Source: Gonatopus flavifemur (Eukaryota; Arthropoda; Insecta; Hymenoptera; Dryinidae). From it: 64,000 bases of DNA. The stretch spans positions 4,268,001-4,332,000 of the forward strand of contig JAFFJZ010000017.1 in assembly GCA_018340375.1 (NCBI GenBank), given 5' to 3'. The notes beneath the pieces are model-generated. The model was not told the DNA's origin and made no database searches. It worked only from the letters and a program-made list of their open reading frames with translations. Of this stretch, positions 1 to 11,228 are shown piece after piece (positions within the stretch are counted from its first letter, which is position 1; each line of letters starts with the position of its first letter). The translations under genes were made by a program, and so were the position numbers.

Positions 1-368
1 CAGCGAGGGCTGTCTGAAAGAAAATTTTTCAGAATCGCTGACTAAGTAAAATTTTTCCTTGGAGTATATTATTTTCTTTCATTTAATTAATAGATGAACT
101 CGATGAATTTTCTGAATGTTAGAGATATCTATAGTATTTTCAAGAACTTTCTTAATTGAATTCTCCATATCTGTTTGAATGATATTTAGTCACAATTTAA
201 GAATGATATAAATCGTTGGAATTTGATCCAAAACAATGAGAGTTTTATTTACATGAGCTCATTTATCTCTATCCGTCTTTTGACAAATTAAAATGATTCA
301 AATAATAGTTATTTCCCTGGTTCAAATATCTAAACAAACTTGAATATTTTTGAAGTAAATGTTTTCAA
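1..368. other. AT-rich flank, no gene seen
   Basis: AT-rich sequence with no long reading frame and no recognisable repeat end. Nothing supportable is seen here. Confidence 0.5.
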
Positions 369-740
369 CCCTGCTTATAAAACCGGATAGGACCCGAATA
401 GAACCCGAATACGCATCGGAACTTCATCCGGGTCTATACGGCGACCTATCCGGTTTTTGTGTCCTGGTCTCGTCCGGGACTATCCGGGACTCGGTCGGAA
501 ATTTTCCCACGAATTAGAGTTGAGATCCGTATAGGACCCGTATAGGTGTCGGAACTTTATCCGGGTTCATCCGGGAATCAATTGGGTTCTTGTATTCGGG
601 TCCTAATCGGGTTCTATCCGGGTCTTATTAGGATCCATCTAAAAAATTTCGATCTTTATTATTGTGCAGAAAAAAAATTTTTTGTGATAATTCGATTTTA
701 TATGCGTTGCAGACGATTTTTCTTATTCTAATTACCGATG
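369..740. repeat. Partial copy of a CCCTG-ended, CCGG-rich repeat
   Basis: It begins CCCTGCTTATAAAACCGGAT, which resembles the ends of the larger repeat at 880-2396. It contains many short degenerate motifs such as CCGGGTCTAT and ACCCGTATAGG. No matching right end is obvious, so it is probably a truncated relative or an older left part of the same nest. The short reading frame inside it is repeat-derived. Confidence 0.55.
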
Positions 741-764
741 AAAATGAACTTACAATTGAATTGT

Positions 765-855
765 TGGAAGTTCGCTCAGCGAGGATTGAACTCGGGTCCT
801 GCGAGTGAGAGACAAAGCCTCTATCACATCAGCAGATCTCCGAGATGACGATAAA
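765..855 (-). repeat. Degenerate tRNA-like sequence (possible SINE head)
   Basis: The minus strand has an A-box-like stretch (CTGCTGATGTGATAGAGG) and a B-box-like stretch (GAGTTCAATCC) at about the right distance. The T-arm can pair (CGAG/CTCG around TTCAATC). The other arms pair poorly, so a tRNA pseudogene or tRNA-derived SINE head is more likely than a working tRNA. Confidence 0.35.
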
Positions 856-879
856 ACACTTACAGAGTCTTTCATTATA

Positions 880-2396
880 CCCTGGTGAGAAAAACCGGAT
901 AAAGACCAGATAGGACCCGAACGGAGTGGTGTCCCGGTGCATACAGGTATTATACGGGAAAGGTTCGTTTCGGGTCTATACGGGTGCAGTATCGGGACTG
1001 CGAAATGGGAATCGGACATGTATCTGGGAAAATTTTCGGGAATAGATTTTGGATACGGGGGTATACGGGTGGTGGTCGGGAACTTTGAGGCTTAAGATGT
1101 ATACGTATTCGGGTTCATCCGGGAATGATACGGGAATGATTCCCCGAAATTCACTCATAAGTCTCAACCGAGATCCGTTCCGGGTCTATCTGCTTCTATC
1201 TGGGACAGTTTCAGAAATATGGTTGTATATACGGGTCTATCCGGGTTGGGCTTGGAAACTTTGGAGCTCGAAATGGATACGTATCCGGGAGTAATACGGG
1301 AATAATTCACCAGAATGCATTTATAAATATCAATCGGAATTTATTTCGGGTGTATCCGGGCTCTACCTGGGGCGGTTTCAGAAAGATGGTTTTCTATACT
1401 GGTCTATTCGGGTTGTGCCGGAGATGTATTCTCGTATTACTCCCGGACGAACCCGGATACGTATCCGCTGTGAGCTTCAAAGTTCCCGTTCACAATCCGG
1501 ATGGACTCGTATAGAAAACCATATTTCTGAAACTGTTCCAGATAGAACCCGTGTAACCCGGAACGAAACCCGATTGAAGCTTATAAATCAATTTCGGTCA
1601 TCAATTCCCAGATAAACCCGGATACGTATTTGTTTTGAGCTTCAAGGTTCCCGGGCACAACCAGGATAGACCTGTTTAAAAAACCATGTGTCTGAGACTG
1701 CCCCAGATAGAACCCGGAAAGACCCGGAACGGATCCCGATTGAGACTTATAAATGAATTTCGGTGAATCATTCCCGTATCACTCCCGGATGAACCCGGAC
1801 ACGTTTCCGTCTTGAGCTTCAAAGTTCCCGGTTCCTACCCGCATACACCCGTATACAAAACCTATTCCCGAAAATTTTCCCAGATGGGACCCGAATAAAC
1901 CCGGATACATGTCCGATTCCCACTCCAGAGTCCCGGTACTGCACCCGTATATACCCATATGTGTATCCGAAACGAGGAGAAAACCCATATGCACCTGGAT
2001 ACCATTCCGTTCCGGGGCTAGTCCGGGTCCTATCCGGTCTTTATCCGGTTTCTATCCGGTTTTTTTACCAGGGATCCCGATTGGAACTTATTAATCAATT
2101 TCGGTGACAAATTTTCGTATTACTCCCGGATGATCCCTGATACATATCCATTTCAAGCTTTGCAGTTCCCGACTAGTACCCAGATAGACCCGAACACGAA
2201 ACGCATTTCCGAAAATTTTCCCGGATAGGACCTGGATTAACCCGGAACTGCACCCGTATAGACCCGTATACATACCCGAAACGGAAAACCCTCTCCGTGT
2301 AAAACCCATATGCACCCGGATACCATTCCGTTCCGGGGCTAGTCCAGGTCCTATCCGATCTTTATCCGGTTTCTATCTGGTTTTTTTTTACCAGGG
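880..2396. mobile_element. Foldback-type element with CCCTGGT termini
   Basis: The left end reads CCCTGGTGAGAAAAACCGG. The right end is its inverted counterpart (ACCGG, T-run, ACCAGGG at 2396), and a second such end lies at 2073. The interior is two sets of roughly 180-190 bp units in opposite orientation that meet near 1420. The terminal unit ending at 2073 is repeated in tandem at 2074-2396. There is no coding capacity, so a non-autonomous DNA transposon is the best reading. No clear TSD was found. Confidence 0.65.
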
Positions 2397-3740
2397 AAAT
2401 CATTTGGGATCTCTTCCGAATACTACTGAACGAAGATTCTACACATGCAGAGAGTTTCCGATGATTTGGGATTCTCTTCTACGTGATAATTGATTCCGCC
2501 GACTTCCGCAATCCGCACGTAGAGAGTTGAGGTTTACTCACGCATGATTTGAACTACACTATGATTCCTTTAATTTCCGTGTTGATGCAAGAAAACTGTT
2601 TTCATGCATTTCCGATTTATTTCCGCACGAATAGATTTTAGGGTAGTTGAGTTTAATGATCGCTTAGATGACTTCCAATTACTTAGGTTCAAACCTGTTT
2701 AGGTTTATTTATGAAAAATCGGAAATAGAATTTTGACAAATATTCAACGTGTCATGTGACCTGATCATCTTCCGTGGACTTCCGTTCAGGCCTGAGAACA
2801 CAGTTTCCATGTATTCCCGCTGTATTCCCGCAGTAATATACTTGGGGGTAGTTACGTTTACTTATCATGTAGATGGCCTCCAATTCCTTTTTACAATTTT
2901 ACATAAGTGAACCTGAGTAGATTGAAACCAATGATGTCCCTAATTAATTTGGAATCATCTTCTCGAACACTAAACGTAACTGCGCCCAAATGTGGACATA
3001 GATCGGAAGTACATGGAAACTGTGTTTTTAGGCATGAACGGAAGGCCGCGGAAGTTGATCAGATCACATAACGTTGTAAACATTTGTCAAAATTCCATTT
3101 CCGATTCTTGATATTTAAACCCAAACACGTTGAAACCTAAGATGTACCTGAGTCATTGGAAGTCATTTACACGGCCAGTGAACGTAACTACCCCCAGTAT
3201 ATTACTGCGGGAATAGATCGGAAATACATGGAAACTGTGTTTGTAAGGTTGAATGGAAGTCCACGGAAGTTGATTAGGTCACATGACCCTTTGGACATTT
3301 GTCAAAATTTGATTTTCGATTTCTCATAAGTTAACTTAAACAAAATCGAATCGAAGATGTACCTAAGTAATTGGAAGTCATCTACACGATCAGTGAACGT
3401 AACTACGCCCAAGTATATTCCTGCGGAAATACATGGAAACTGTGTTTTTAGGCTTGAACAGAAGTCTATGGAAGTTGATTAGGTCACATGACCCCTTGAA
3501 CATTTGTCAAAATTCTATTTCCGATTTTTCATAAGTAAACCTAAACAGATTTGAACCTAAGAAGTACCTACTCAGATAACATTTCGAAGCTCCCCCCTAG
3601 GATTGCGTGCGGAAGCTTATCCATGAGCGCCACTTCGTGAGCGTACAAATATATTGCGCGCAAATCCTTACCTATGTGCGTCGCTTCGTGAGAGCATGTT
3701 ATTTAGGTAAGTAATTGGAAGTTAGGATAGCTTAGAGGTA
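2397..3740. repeat. Inverted arrays of about 210 bp units
   Basis: Units containing the phrase 'catggaaactgtg' recur near 3012, 3225 and 3431. The same unit appears inverted near 2590 and 2810, so the arrays face each other around 2930. The start (2400-2520) matches the reverse complement of about 8560-8710, linking this block to the element at 6481-8772. No gene is present. Confidence 0.65.
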
Positions 3741-4309
3741 GTGTTGCCGCGATCTTCGATCTAGATCGAAGATCGGCTCGGATGGCTCGAAGTTTCGACC
3801 CGATCCTCGAGACGATTTTAGTAATTCTTCAAGAGCCGACCTTCGAGTCGAGTTGACAGAATTTTAGACGATCCGAGTTATGAGCCGAGCCACTAGTATG
3901 AGATCGGCAAGCTAGATCGTGGTTGAGAAAACTTTGCGCTCCTCAAAAAAATTAAAACGTACGGGACTCATGAATGAGGGCTAAATTTATACTGTATTTC
4001 TGGATGAATAGTAGCTGTTATGGCAGCGGGTGTATTGAACGAAAGGTGATTTCAACGATTATTGTCCGGTTCGTAAAACATGAAATTCAATAAAAGATCC
4101 TGATGGCCTACGGGAGTTCATCCCTTTACCCCTTCCCTGAGTCATTCCAAGCATGTTTCCGTTGAGTACAGTGTTGAAAGGAAGTCCGGTAACAGTTCTA
4201 ACGGTAATATCTTCAATTACGTTGTAATTGATGATTTTCGGATATCTGTAATAGACTTCATACCACCATCAACGTTTCGTCTACCATTATGATCGGTAAC
4301 AAATACTTG
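3741..4309. other. No gene; short perfect palindrome at 3750-3775
   Basis: There is a perfect 26-bp palindrome (half-site CGATCTTCGATCT) next to the hAT-like end sequence AGTGTTGCC. The rest has no supportable feature. Confidence 0.45.
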
Positions 4310-4317
4310 AATCACAT

Positions 4318-4547
4318 CAGTGGGCATAAACCCAATACGAGAATTTTTAGAATGAACTTCAGCGCCGCTAAGGGGAAGGGTACTCGAACCAATCTCACAT
4401 ATAGATACACTAACACAAATGTTCAACAAATCATAAAAGTTTTTGAAATAGTATTAGTGCATTGATGTAGAATTCATTTCAAGTACCCTTCCCCTTGGAG
4501 GCGCTGTAATCAGTCTAAAAAATGTCTATTTGAGTTTATGCCCCCTG
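4318..4547. mobile_element. hAT-like MITE with 8-bp TSD
   Basis: The TIRs start CAGTGGGCATAAAC on the left and the inverse of CAGGGGGCATAAAC on the right. The sub-terminal arms pair over about 85 bp, including CAGCGCC and the GGGGAAGGGTAC block. The flanks carry a perfect 8-bp duplication, AATCACAT, at 4310-4317 and 4548-4555. CAG-type ends with 8-bp TSDs are typical of hAT. It is 230 bp and non-coding. Confidence 0.85.
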
Positions 4548-4736
4548 AATCACATTAGCAATGATCATTGAATTGTTTAACGTACTGAAATACGCACTCT
4601 TCAGGTTTTACGTGGTTTGGTTCGACCAATCAATATTCAAACCCCTAGTATTCTCCTCTCATTTCCGCACATTTAAAAGAGGTTGAGAGATATTATTTAC
4701 GAGAAAGTAGATTCCCTAGCAGGGTTAGGAAAGTAA

Positions 4737-4972
4737 GGTAGACACCAGTAAGCCCGCAGTACAAATGGCCCAAAAGGCAGTTGATCCGAATTTCAATGTC
4801 CCGAACGTTCAATATTTCAGAATTCGCTGATTGGTTGATTCCTAGTAACCCACTAGAGATCCCCTAGGAATGGACCACTCAGTGAGTTTCGGGATATTGA
4901 ACGTTCAGGACATTGCAATTTGGGTCAAGTGCTTTTCGGGCCATTCGTACTTCGAGCTCACTGGTGTCTACC
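4737..4972. mobile_element. MITE with GGTAGACACC ends and 8-bp TSD
   Basis: The arms of about 95 bp are inverted copies of each other and start GGTAGACACCAGT. The flanks are a perfect 8-bp duplication, GAAAGTAA, at 4729-4736 and 4973-4980. An 8-bp TSD fits hAT, Merlin or P-type transposons, and the termini do not decide between them. Length is 236 bp with no ORF. Confidence 0.85.
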
Positions 4973-5363
4973 GAAAGTAAAATACATCACGAGCTGAAAT
5001 TTGCAGAAAATTGCCCGCAGAAAATAGTAAATAACAGGACAGTAACAGATGTATTCATTTGACAAAATTTGAGAACATTTTTAGAGACACATATAGTTTT
5101 TATACATTTACTGTGAATTATGAAGTAAACGAGTATTTAATTCCGGAAACTATAAAAACTGTATGTATATGAGTGTACATTATTTTCCGTTATTAACTGA
5201 ATTTTTCAATATCATTATTTCTCCTGAAATACGTTGATTCAACCCAAGTTTTCACCTTTGTGGAAAAATAAGATACTATAGAATTATGCATCATACAGAA
5301 CAACAACCTTGTGGAAATCATACGTATGTGAACGAATAATCACAAGACCATTTTTCCTACATA

Positions 5364-5572
5364 CACAGTGAAAAATGTTGTGTATTTTTGAAACACGTGT
5401 TTGTTCCAGGAGGTCCACTCGCAATTTATGTTAAATATTAACACAAAAAATGTATCAAATCAACACAAAAATGTTGAATTTACACTGAAAATCTCTGAAT
5501 TTCAGAATTTGATATGTTGTTTTCAACACAAACTACGAGCGGACCTCCTGTGACACAAAATTTTTCATTGTG
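5364..5572. mobile_element. Tc1/mariner-type MITE with TA TSD
   Basis: The ends read CACAGTGAAAAAT and the inverse of CACAATGAAAAAT, flanked by TA on both sides (5362-5363 and 5573-5574). The arms also share the block GGAGGTCC in inverted positions. It is 209 bp and non-coding. Confidence 0.75.
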
Positions 5573-5868
5573 TAGTATGTACGTAAATTATGTATGGTCT
5601 CGCTGTATTGATACACTTGGTGAATTGTAGATATTTCATTTAGTAGGTTATACGAATTCTGATAAAAAAAATTAATGTGACTTCCAGTTCAGAAGTTCTA
5701 AAAATACGATGAATCTCAAACCCATTTAAAACCATTGGTGCCATCGGTCATTATCTGTGCCGCCAATTACTCACGAATATTTTTGAGAGCAGAATCCACG
5801 AGAAGAGGGATATTCAAAATCAGTGATTCGAGACCGTTTTTACTCACCCCATTAACCGCTTCCCCTTC

Positions 5869-6356
5869 GGGTCGGTGCCGAATCAACGAAAAACCAAATC
5901 AACGAAAAAAAATTTACTAGCAGTATGAAGTTGTCATTTTGTTGCAGTATGAAATGAAATTAGTCATAGATCATTGATTAAATTAAACGAAAAGTAAAAA
6001 ACATTGATTTGTTAACACAACCCCACGGTAAACTTAATTTCCCTTTGTTATGTTTATGATTATGGTATGGTTATGTTTATGATAACAACAAACCGATTTT
6101 CGTTCTCTACAGACGTTTGAAACAGTTTGATTGTACCGATCGATTAGGAAGATCATTAATAATTTTATTAGAATGATGAATTACGTGTCTACTGTAATAA
6201 ACGGGTGCAGTGAATAGGTTAACATAAAGAATTTTCGTTTAATTTAATCAATGATCTATGACTAATTTCATTTCATACTGCAACAAAATGACAACTTCAT
6301 ACTGCTAGTAAATTTTTTTTCGTTGATTTGGTTTTTCGTTGATTCGGCACCGACCC
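5869..6356. mobile_element. 488-bp palindromic element inside the hAT MITE
   Basis: The arms of about 120 bp begin GGGTCGGTGCCGAATCAACG and are near-perfect inverted copies. They are flanked by the 8-bp duplication TCCCCTTC at 5861-5868 and 6357-6364. The uninterrupted relative at 7056 shows what the empty site looked like. The family is uncertain; the 8-bp TSD fits Merlin or hAT. Small reading frames here are artefacts. Confidence 0.85.
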
Positions 6357-6480
6357 TCCCCTTCCTCCCACCATGCGGGATAAGTCGCGCGAGCGACAGA
6401 GAAAGAGTGACTATCACTCTCTCGCTCGCCCGACTTATTCCGCATGGTGCGAGAAAGGGGAAGCGGTCGATGGAGAGGGT

Positions 6481-8772
6481 CCTTGGTCAAAAAAACTAAA
6501 CAAACCTAAACAAATTCTCTTTAGGACTACTTCCGATCTACTATGTGTTTTTGTCTCGGTAATTCCGGAAGTACACCTAAACATTAATTACATATCATGT
6601 CCGAATAAACGCAAACAATGACTTTAGTATTGTTTCCATATTTCATTCATCGACTTACTCATGACAAATTCTAGTTTTTATGAAACAAATTATTTCATCA
6701 TACTTCCGCAATTCAAACACTGGATGTTTTAGGTTCAGTTCCGCATTTTGGGAATAAATTGATTTCAAACTTAACATTCAATTCTCTGAAAAAAATGGAA
6801 TAGAAATACAATAAAAATTTTTTTCCAACTTATTTCAACATTCAGAACATTCCGTGAATTCACGATCTCCTCTAATTCCGCATATGACTTTAGAAATTTA
6901 TTCCTACCTAATGGGGATTCGAAATATCACGGAACCTACCTAACCTCTAAGCTATCCTAACACGGTACTCTGAAGACGTATCTTGCCAAAGATACTGTAC
7001 AGCTGTTCAAGGATTTAATTACGCATGCGTGATTGGGTTTCCGTGCATTCCCACGCAGTGATGCCAGATTCGAGACCGATACCGCTTTTACCCTCTCCAT
7101 CTACCGCTTCCCCTTTCTCCCACCATGCGGAATAAGTCGGGTGAGCGACAGAGAAAGGGTAACTATCACTCTCTCGGTCGCCCGACTTATTCCGCATGGT
7201 GGGAGAAAGGGGAAGCGGTCAATGGGGTGAGTTAATACGGTCTCGGTCTCGAATCTGGCATCACTGTTCCCACGTAGACCTAAGAAAAGTGTTTTCATTC
7301 ATTTTCGATCTACTTCCGGAGGAACATGCTTTAGAGCAATTGACTTTTATGTCCGCTTAAATGATTTCCAATGACTTAGGTACATATCTTGGGTTATAAT
7401 CTGTTCAGGTTTACTTATGAAAAATCATAAATAAAATGTTCACGAATGTTCACGCGTCGTATGACCTAATCAACTTCTGCGAGATTCCGTTCAGGCCTAA
7501 AAAAAACTGTTCCCAATTATTTCCGATCAACTTCCGAAAGAACATGCTTTAGAGCAATTGACTTTTATATCCGCATAAATGATTTCCAATGACTTAGGTA
7601 TATATCTTGGGTTATAATCTGTTTAGGTTTACTTATGAAAAATCGGAAATAGAATTTTCATAAATGTTCACGCGTCGTGTGATTTGATCAACTTCTGCGA
7701 GACGCGGAAACATTTATCCAAGTTTTGTTTCCGATTTTTCGCAATAAGTAAATCGAACGAAGTGCAGCAAAACATAAACTGTTCCAAAATAATTTGAATT
7801 CATTATGCGTATACTATTCGTAACTGTTCCCAAAATGATAGGCGCGGAAATAGATTTGAAATGCATGGAAGTATTTTGTTTAGGTTTCAACGTAAACTCG
7901 CGGAAGTGGATCAAGTGAAAAAATGCGGAATCATGTGTCAAAGTTTTATTTTCGATTTTTTGCAAGTAAACCGAAGTACACCAAAACCCAAAATACCCCC
8001 AAGTAGTTTGAAGTCATTATGTGTATACCATTCGTAACTGTTCCTGAACTCATTGGTGCGGAAATAGAGTTGAAATTTACGGAAGTATTTTGTTTAGATT
8101 CTAACGTAAACGCACAGAAGTGGATCGAGTGACAAGATGCGGTAACATTCATCAAAGTTTTCTTTCCGATTTTCCGTAAGTAGACCAAAGTACACCAAAA
8201 CCCAAAATACCCCCAAGTAATTTGGAGTCATTATGTGTATACTATTCGTAACTGTTCCCAAAATGATAGGCGCGGAAATAGATTTGAAATGCATGGAAGT
8301 ATTTTGTTTAGGTTTTAACGTGAACTCGCGGCAGTCGATCTAGTGACAAGATGCGGAAACATTTGTCAAAATTTCGTTCCCGATTTTTCATAAGTAAGCG
8401 GAAGTAGATCGGCACCCAAAGTGCGCCCAAGTAATTTGAAGCCATTATGTGCATACCATTCGTAACTGTTCCTAAGCTCACTGGTGCGGGAATAGAGTGG
8501 AAAAGCACTGACATAGTTTTCTTCCACTTTTTTCTAAGTGAACGGAATCTGTAATGTACTTCAGGTAATATGTAAGTGAACCTAAACTCTTTTCATCTGA
8601 ATTGCGGAAGTCGGCGGAATCAACTGTGATGCGGAACAAAATCTCAAGTGATTTGAAACTCCCTACATGTGTCAAATCTTGGTTCGGAAGTAGTCGGAAG
8701 GGCTCCTATAAGTAATTTGAAAAGTCTATTTACTTCAGAAATCTTTAGGTTCTTTTAGATATTTTAACCAGG
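6481..8772. mobile_element. 2.3 kb non-autonomous element with facing tandem arrays
   Basis: The ends are CCTTGGTCAAAA and the inverse of CCTGGTTAAAA, with a 4-bp GGGT repeat on each flank (6477-6480, 8773-8776). Inside, units of about 213 bp point one way from about 7290 to 7700 and the other way from about 7700 to 8600, meeting near 7700. Their sequence is related to the block at 2397-3740. There is no coding capacity. Confidence 0.65.
7056..7266. mobile_element. Complete hAT-like MITE, near-perfect palindrome
   Basis: The ends are CAGTGATGCCAGATTCGAG and its exact inverse, and the whole 211 bp folds into one long hairpin. It is flanked by a perfect 8-bp duplication, TTCCCACG, at 7048-7055 and 7267-7274. 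It lies inside the 6481-8772 element, so it inserted after that element. Several short ORFs on both strands come from the palindrome. Confidence 0.9.
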
Positions 8773-8867
8773 GGGTAAAAGCGGTCTCGAATCTAGTATC
8801 ACTGTTCAAAATAAGTATCAATCTAATCCAAAATAAGAAGGGAATTGGATGCTCTAAAAGTAGTATA

Positions 8868-9144
8868 CACTGAGAACAATTTCACTGTAAAACGTCCAAT
8901 GATTGCCAGTAATTTCAGGATACTTTGCCGAATTAATAGAATATAAGTTCAATTTTATGGAAATGAAGAATTCTTCATGGGAAAAAATGACATCATGACA
9001 GCATATTAGTACCATATGATGGTACATTTTCGCTTAATGAATTCTTTATTTTCATGAAATTAAACTGACATTCCGTTAGATGAGTAGAGCATCTGCAAAT
9101 TACTGACAATGATGGGACTTTGTACAGTGAAATTTTTTTCAGTG
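8868..9144. mobile_element. Palindromic MITE with CACTGA ends
   Basis: Left end CACTGAGAACAATTTCACTG mirrors right-end sequence ending at 9144. The arms also share a TCCAATGATTGCCAGTAAT-like block. TA precedes the left end but the right flank is TG, so a TA TSD is only partly preserved. No ORF. Confidence 0.65.
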
Positions 9145-10700
9145 TGAGACATTGATGGATTTGTTTCTTATATATAACCGATAATCATCTTAATCGAAAC
9201 CCCAAAATACAGTGGTAATAACAAATTTAATGAGAACTACTTTATTTGGATGTTTTTCGAATGCAGTAAGAACGTACGATCTTCGATTTAGCTCGAGCAT
9301 CATCAGTGTCATTTTCTTACACCAGATTGGGTATTGAGTGATATAAAGATATAAATGGTATTTGAAGTGAGAATTAGCTTCTGTATATCAATCAAGACAT
9401 AATTCTTAAATTGAAGAGTGTATAAATGGTGCACAGGGGAATTTTTTAGGAATTAAATTGATCAATTCTTTTAAAAGTTTAATTCGATGGTTTTTATAGT
9501 CCGGGAGCCAGGTAAAAATTTGGTCAATGATTTCCTCCCGAACGATAATTAGTGAAATGCTTCAGAAAGTTGTATTATGAAGTTTCGTGAACGTCAGCTG
9601 CGGCTCCGTGGGGGGGATGAGCGGCGGTAGCCTCCCACGCATGAAGAAAAAAAAATATATTCAGTCATTTCCTCCCACTTGAAAACATGTTGAATTGTCG
9701 CTAACCTAATATCTCGAAGGAAGAACACAATCAGCTGACTATAACACGGTGTATTACACGTCAGCTGATCACTCGAACACGAAAAAAAAATTTATACTTT
9801 TAGTGATTTCCTCTCAATTGAAAATTTACCTGATGGTAGCTTATATGCAACTATGGATAAATATATACGTCAGCTGGCTGTATCCCGGTGGAAAGACCGT
9901 CGGCTGATACTTTGAAAGTCACAGCGCAGGAGTTCCTTGACGAAAATTGTTGTCATAATTCTTCATAATTTCTCGCTGTCCCAATTCATGGACAAAATGT
10001 GAGAAATATGATTGTTTTTTCTCATATCGTTTCCATGAATTCGGAGTAGGGTAGCGGAACCAGTAAATGTCTATGTACTAGTAGAATGACCAGGTATATT
10101 AAAAGTCCCTCAACTGAAATATCGAGGTGTCAATCGAATATGAAATCAATATACATGTGGATGAAGTTTGAACCGGTTTTCGAACCGAATTTGCGGCTGA
10201 GCGGTTCAACTACGAGATCCAACTCTCGTCGCTCGTCCCTTGTATCGCTATACGACGGGAGGCATGGTACCCCCACTCTCTCACGGCGAGCGCTACGAAG
10301 ATCCAGTAGGGGAACGGAGCAGAGGTTCTCACACGATTGTCTACTCACAACAGACAGGAATATTGGCATGCATGAAACGGAAAGTAGATGACTGTACGGT
10401 GGCGCCGTGCTGAGCGGCATTGAGGAAACTTACTCGATCATTGTGTTGATACCAAAACATTTATCGACTGCGTCTTTCAGGTGATGTATACGAGATGAGG
10501 AATAAGAGGGAAATGCTTTTCACGAGGAGAATCGAATGATGAGTACATACATTTAATTTTTAATTATTGTATAACTGAAGGCTCGGATTCAATAACCCGC
10601 CGAGCGCTCGCAAACGCGAAAAAATATTGTCCAAGCTATAATTTTCAACGTCAAAATAAAAAGTGGAATTTTGAAAAACGAAAATACTAGGTGACCCCAC
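9145..10700. other. No gene recognised
   Basis: Mostly AT-rich sequence. Two overlapping frames of about 100 codons on opposite strands at 10086-10420 have no recognisable domain and look like chance or shadow frames. Nothing else is supportable. Confidence 0.45.
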
Positions 10701-10924
10701 TCAAAATGTCCGACATATCCAGACGAAAAATTTTTGTTCCCAGATCTTGGTCGGTTTTTGTCCCATTCCAGACACAAACGGACAAGATTTTGAACGGAAT
10801 CTGACAGGATCCGTCGAATCGTGTCTGGCGTGTACATCGATTTCAGCATCAATGTACAAACTAGACAACACCAGACGAAACCGGTCCAATTCAGAGTTTT
10901 GTCTGGCTCTGTTGGACATTTTGA
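10701..10924. mobile_element. Palindromic MITE-like repeat
   Basis: Left end TCAAAATGTCCGACATATCC and the inverse of TCAAAATGTCCAACAGAGCC on the right face each other and continue into CCAGAC-type blocks. No clear TSD was seen, so the class is unknown. Confidence 0.55.
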
Positions 10925-11228
10925 ATAAGGGATGGGTCTTGAAAAATCAACTCAAGTCTCTCTTCGTAATTTTTTTCTGTACTCAAAATTTTCTTCAATA
11001 AAAAAAATGAAAACTGGGAATCCTTTTGCTTTGAAGATCGACGTGTCTCAACATAAAACAACATAGCACACAAGAATCGCAAATGAATTCTGTCAAAAAA
11101 CTTCTCCAGGACTGTTTTAAAATACAAAAAGTTTTTAAAGAGTTTCAAAAAGAATTCGATTCGTCAGGAATTTGCGAGTTCCGTTGAAATTCTCCAAGAA
11201 GTCCCATAGAATTGTAAGAAAACTCGTG

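Larger units (their letters stand above)
5821..8804. mobile_element. Composite hAT-like MITE split by two later insertions
   Basis: The outer ends are CAGTGATTCGAGACCG and its inverted counterpart, which ends at 8804. They are flanked by a perfect 8-bp duplication, TTCAAAAT, at 5813-5820 and 8805-8812. If the insertions 5869-6356 and 6481-8772 are subtracted, the remainder is the same palindromic MITE family as the complete copy at 7056-7266. The split MITE therefore predates both insertions. Confidence 0.8.

Noticed and set aside
546..2315. Many short frames in the CCGG-rich region
   Set aside because: Generated by inverted repeat units; the translated words simply mirror the DNA motif.
10086..10420. 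Opposed frames of about 100 codons
   Set aside because: Mutually overlapping, low-complexity composition, no motif and no second copy to compare.
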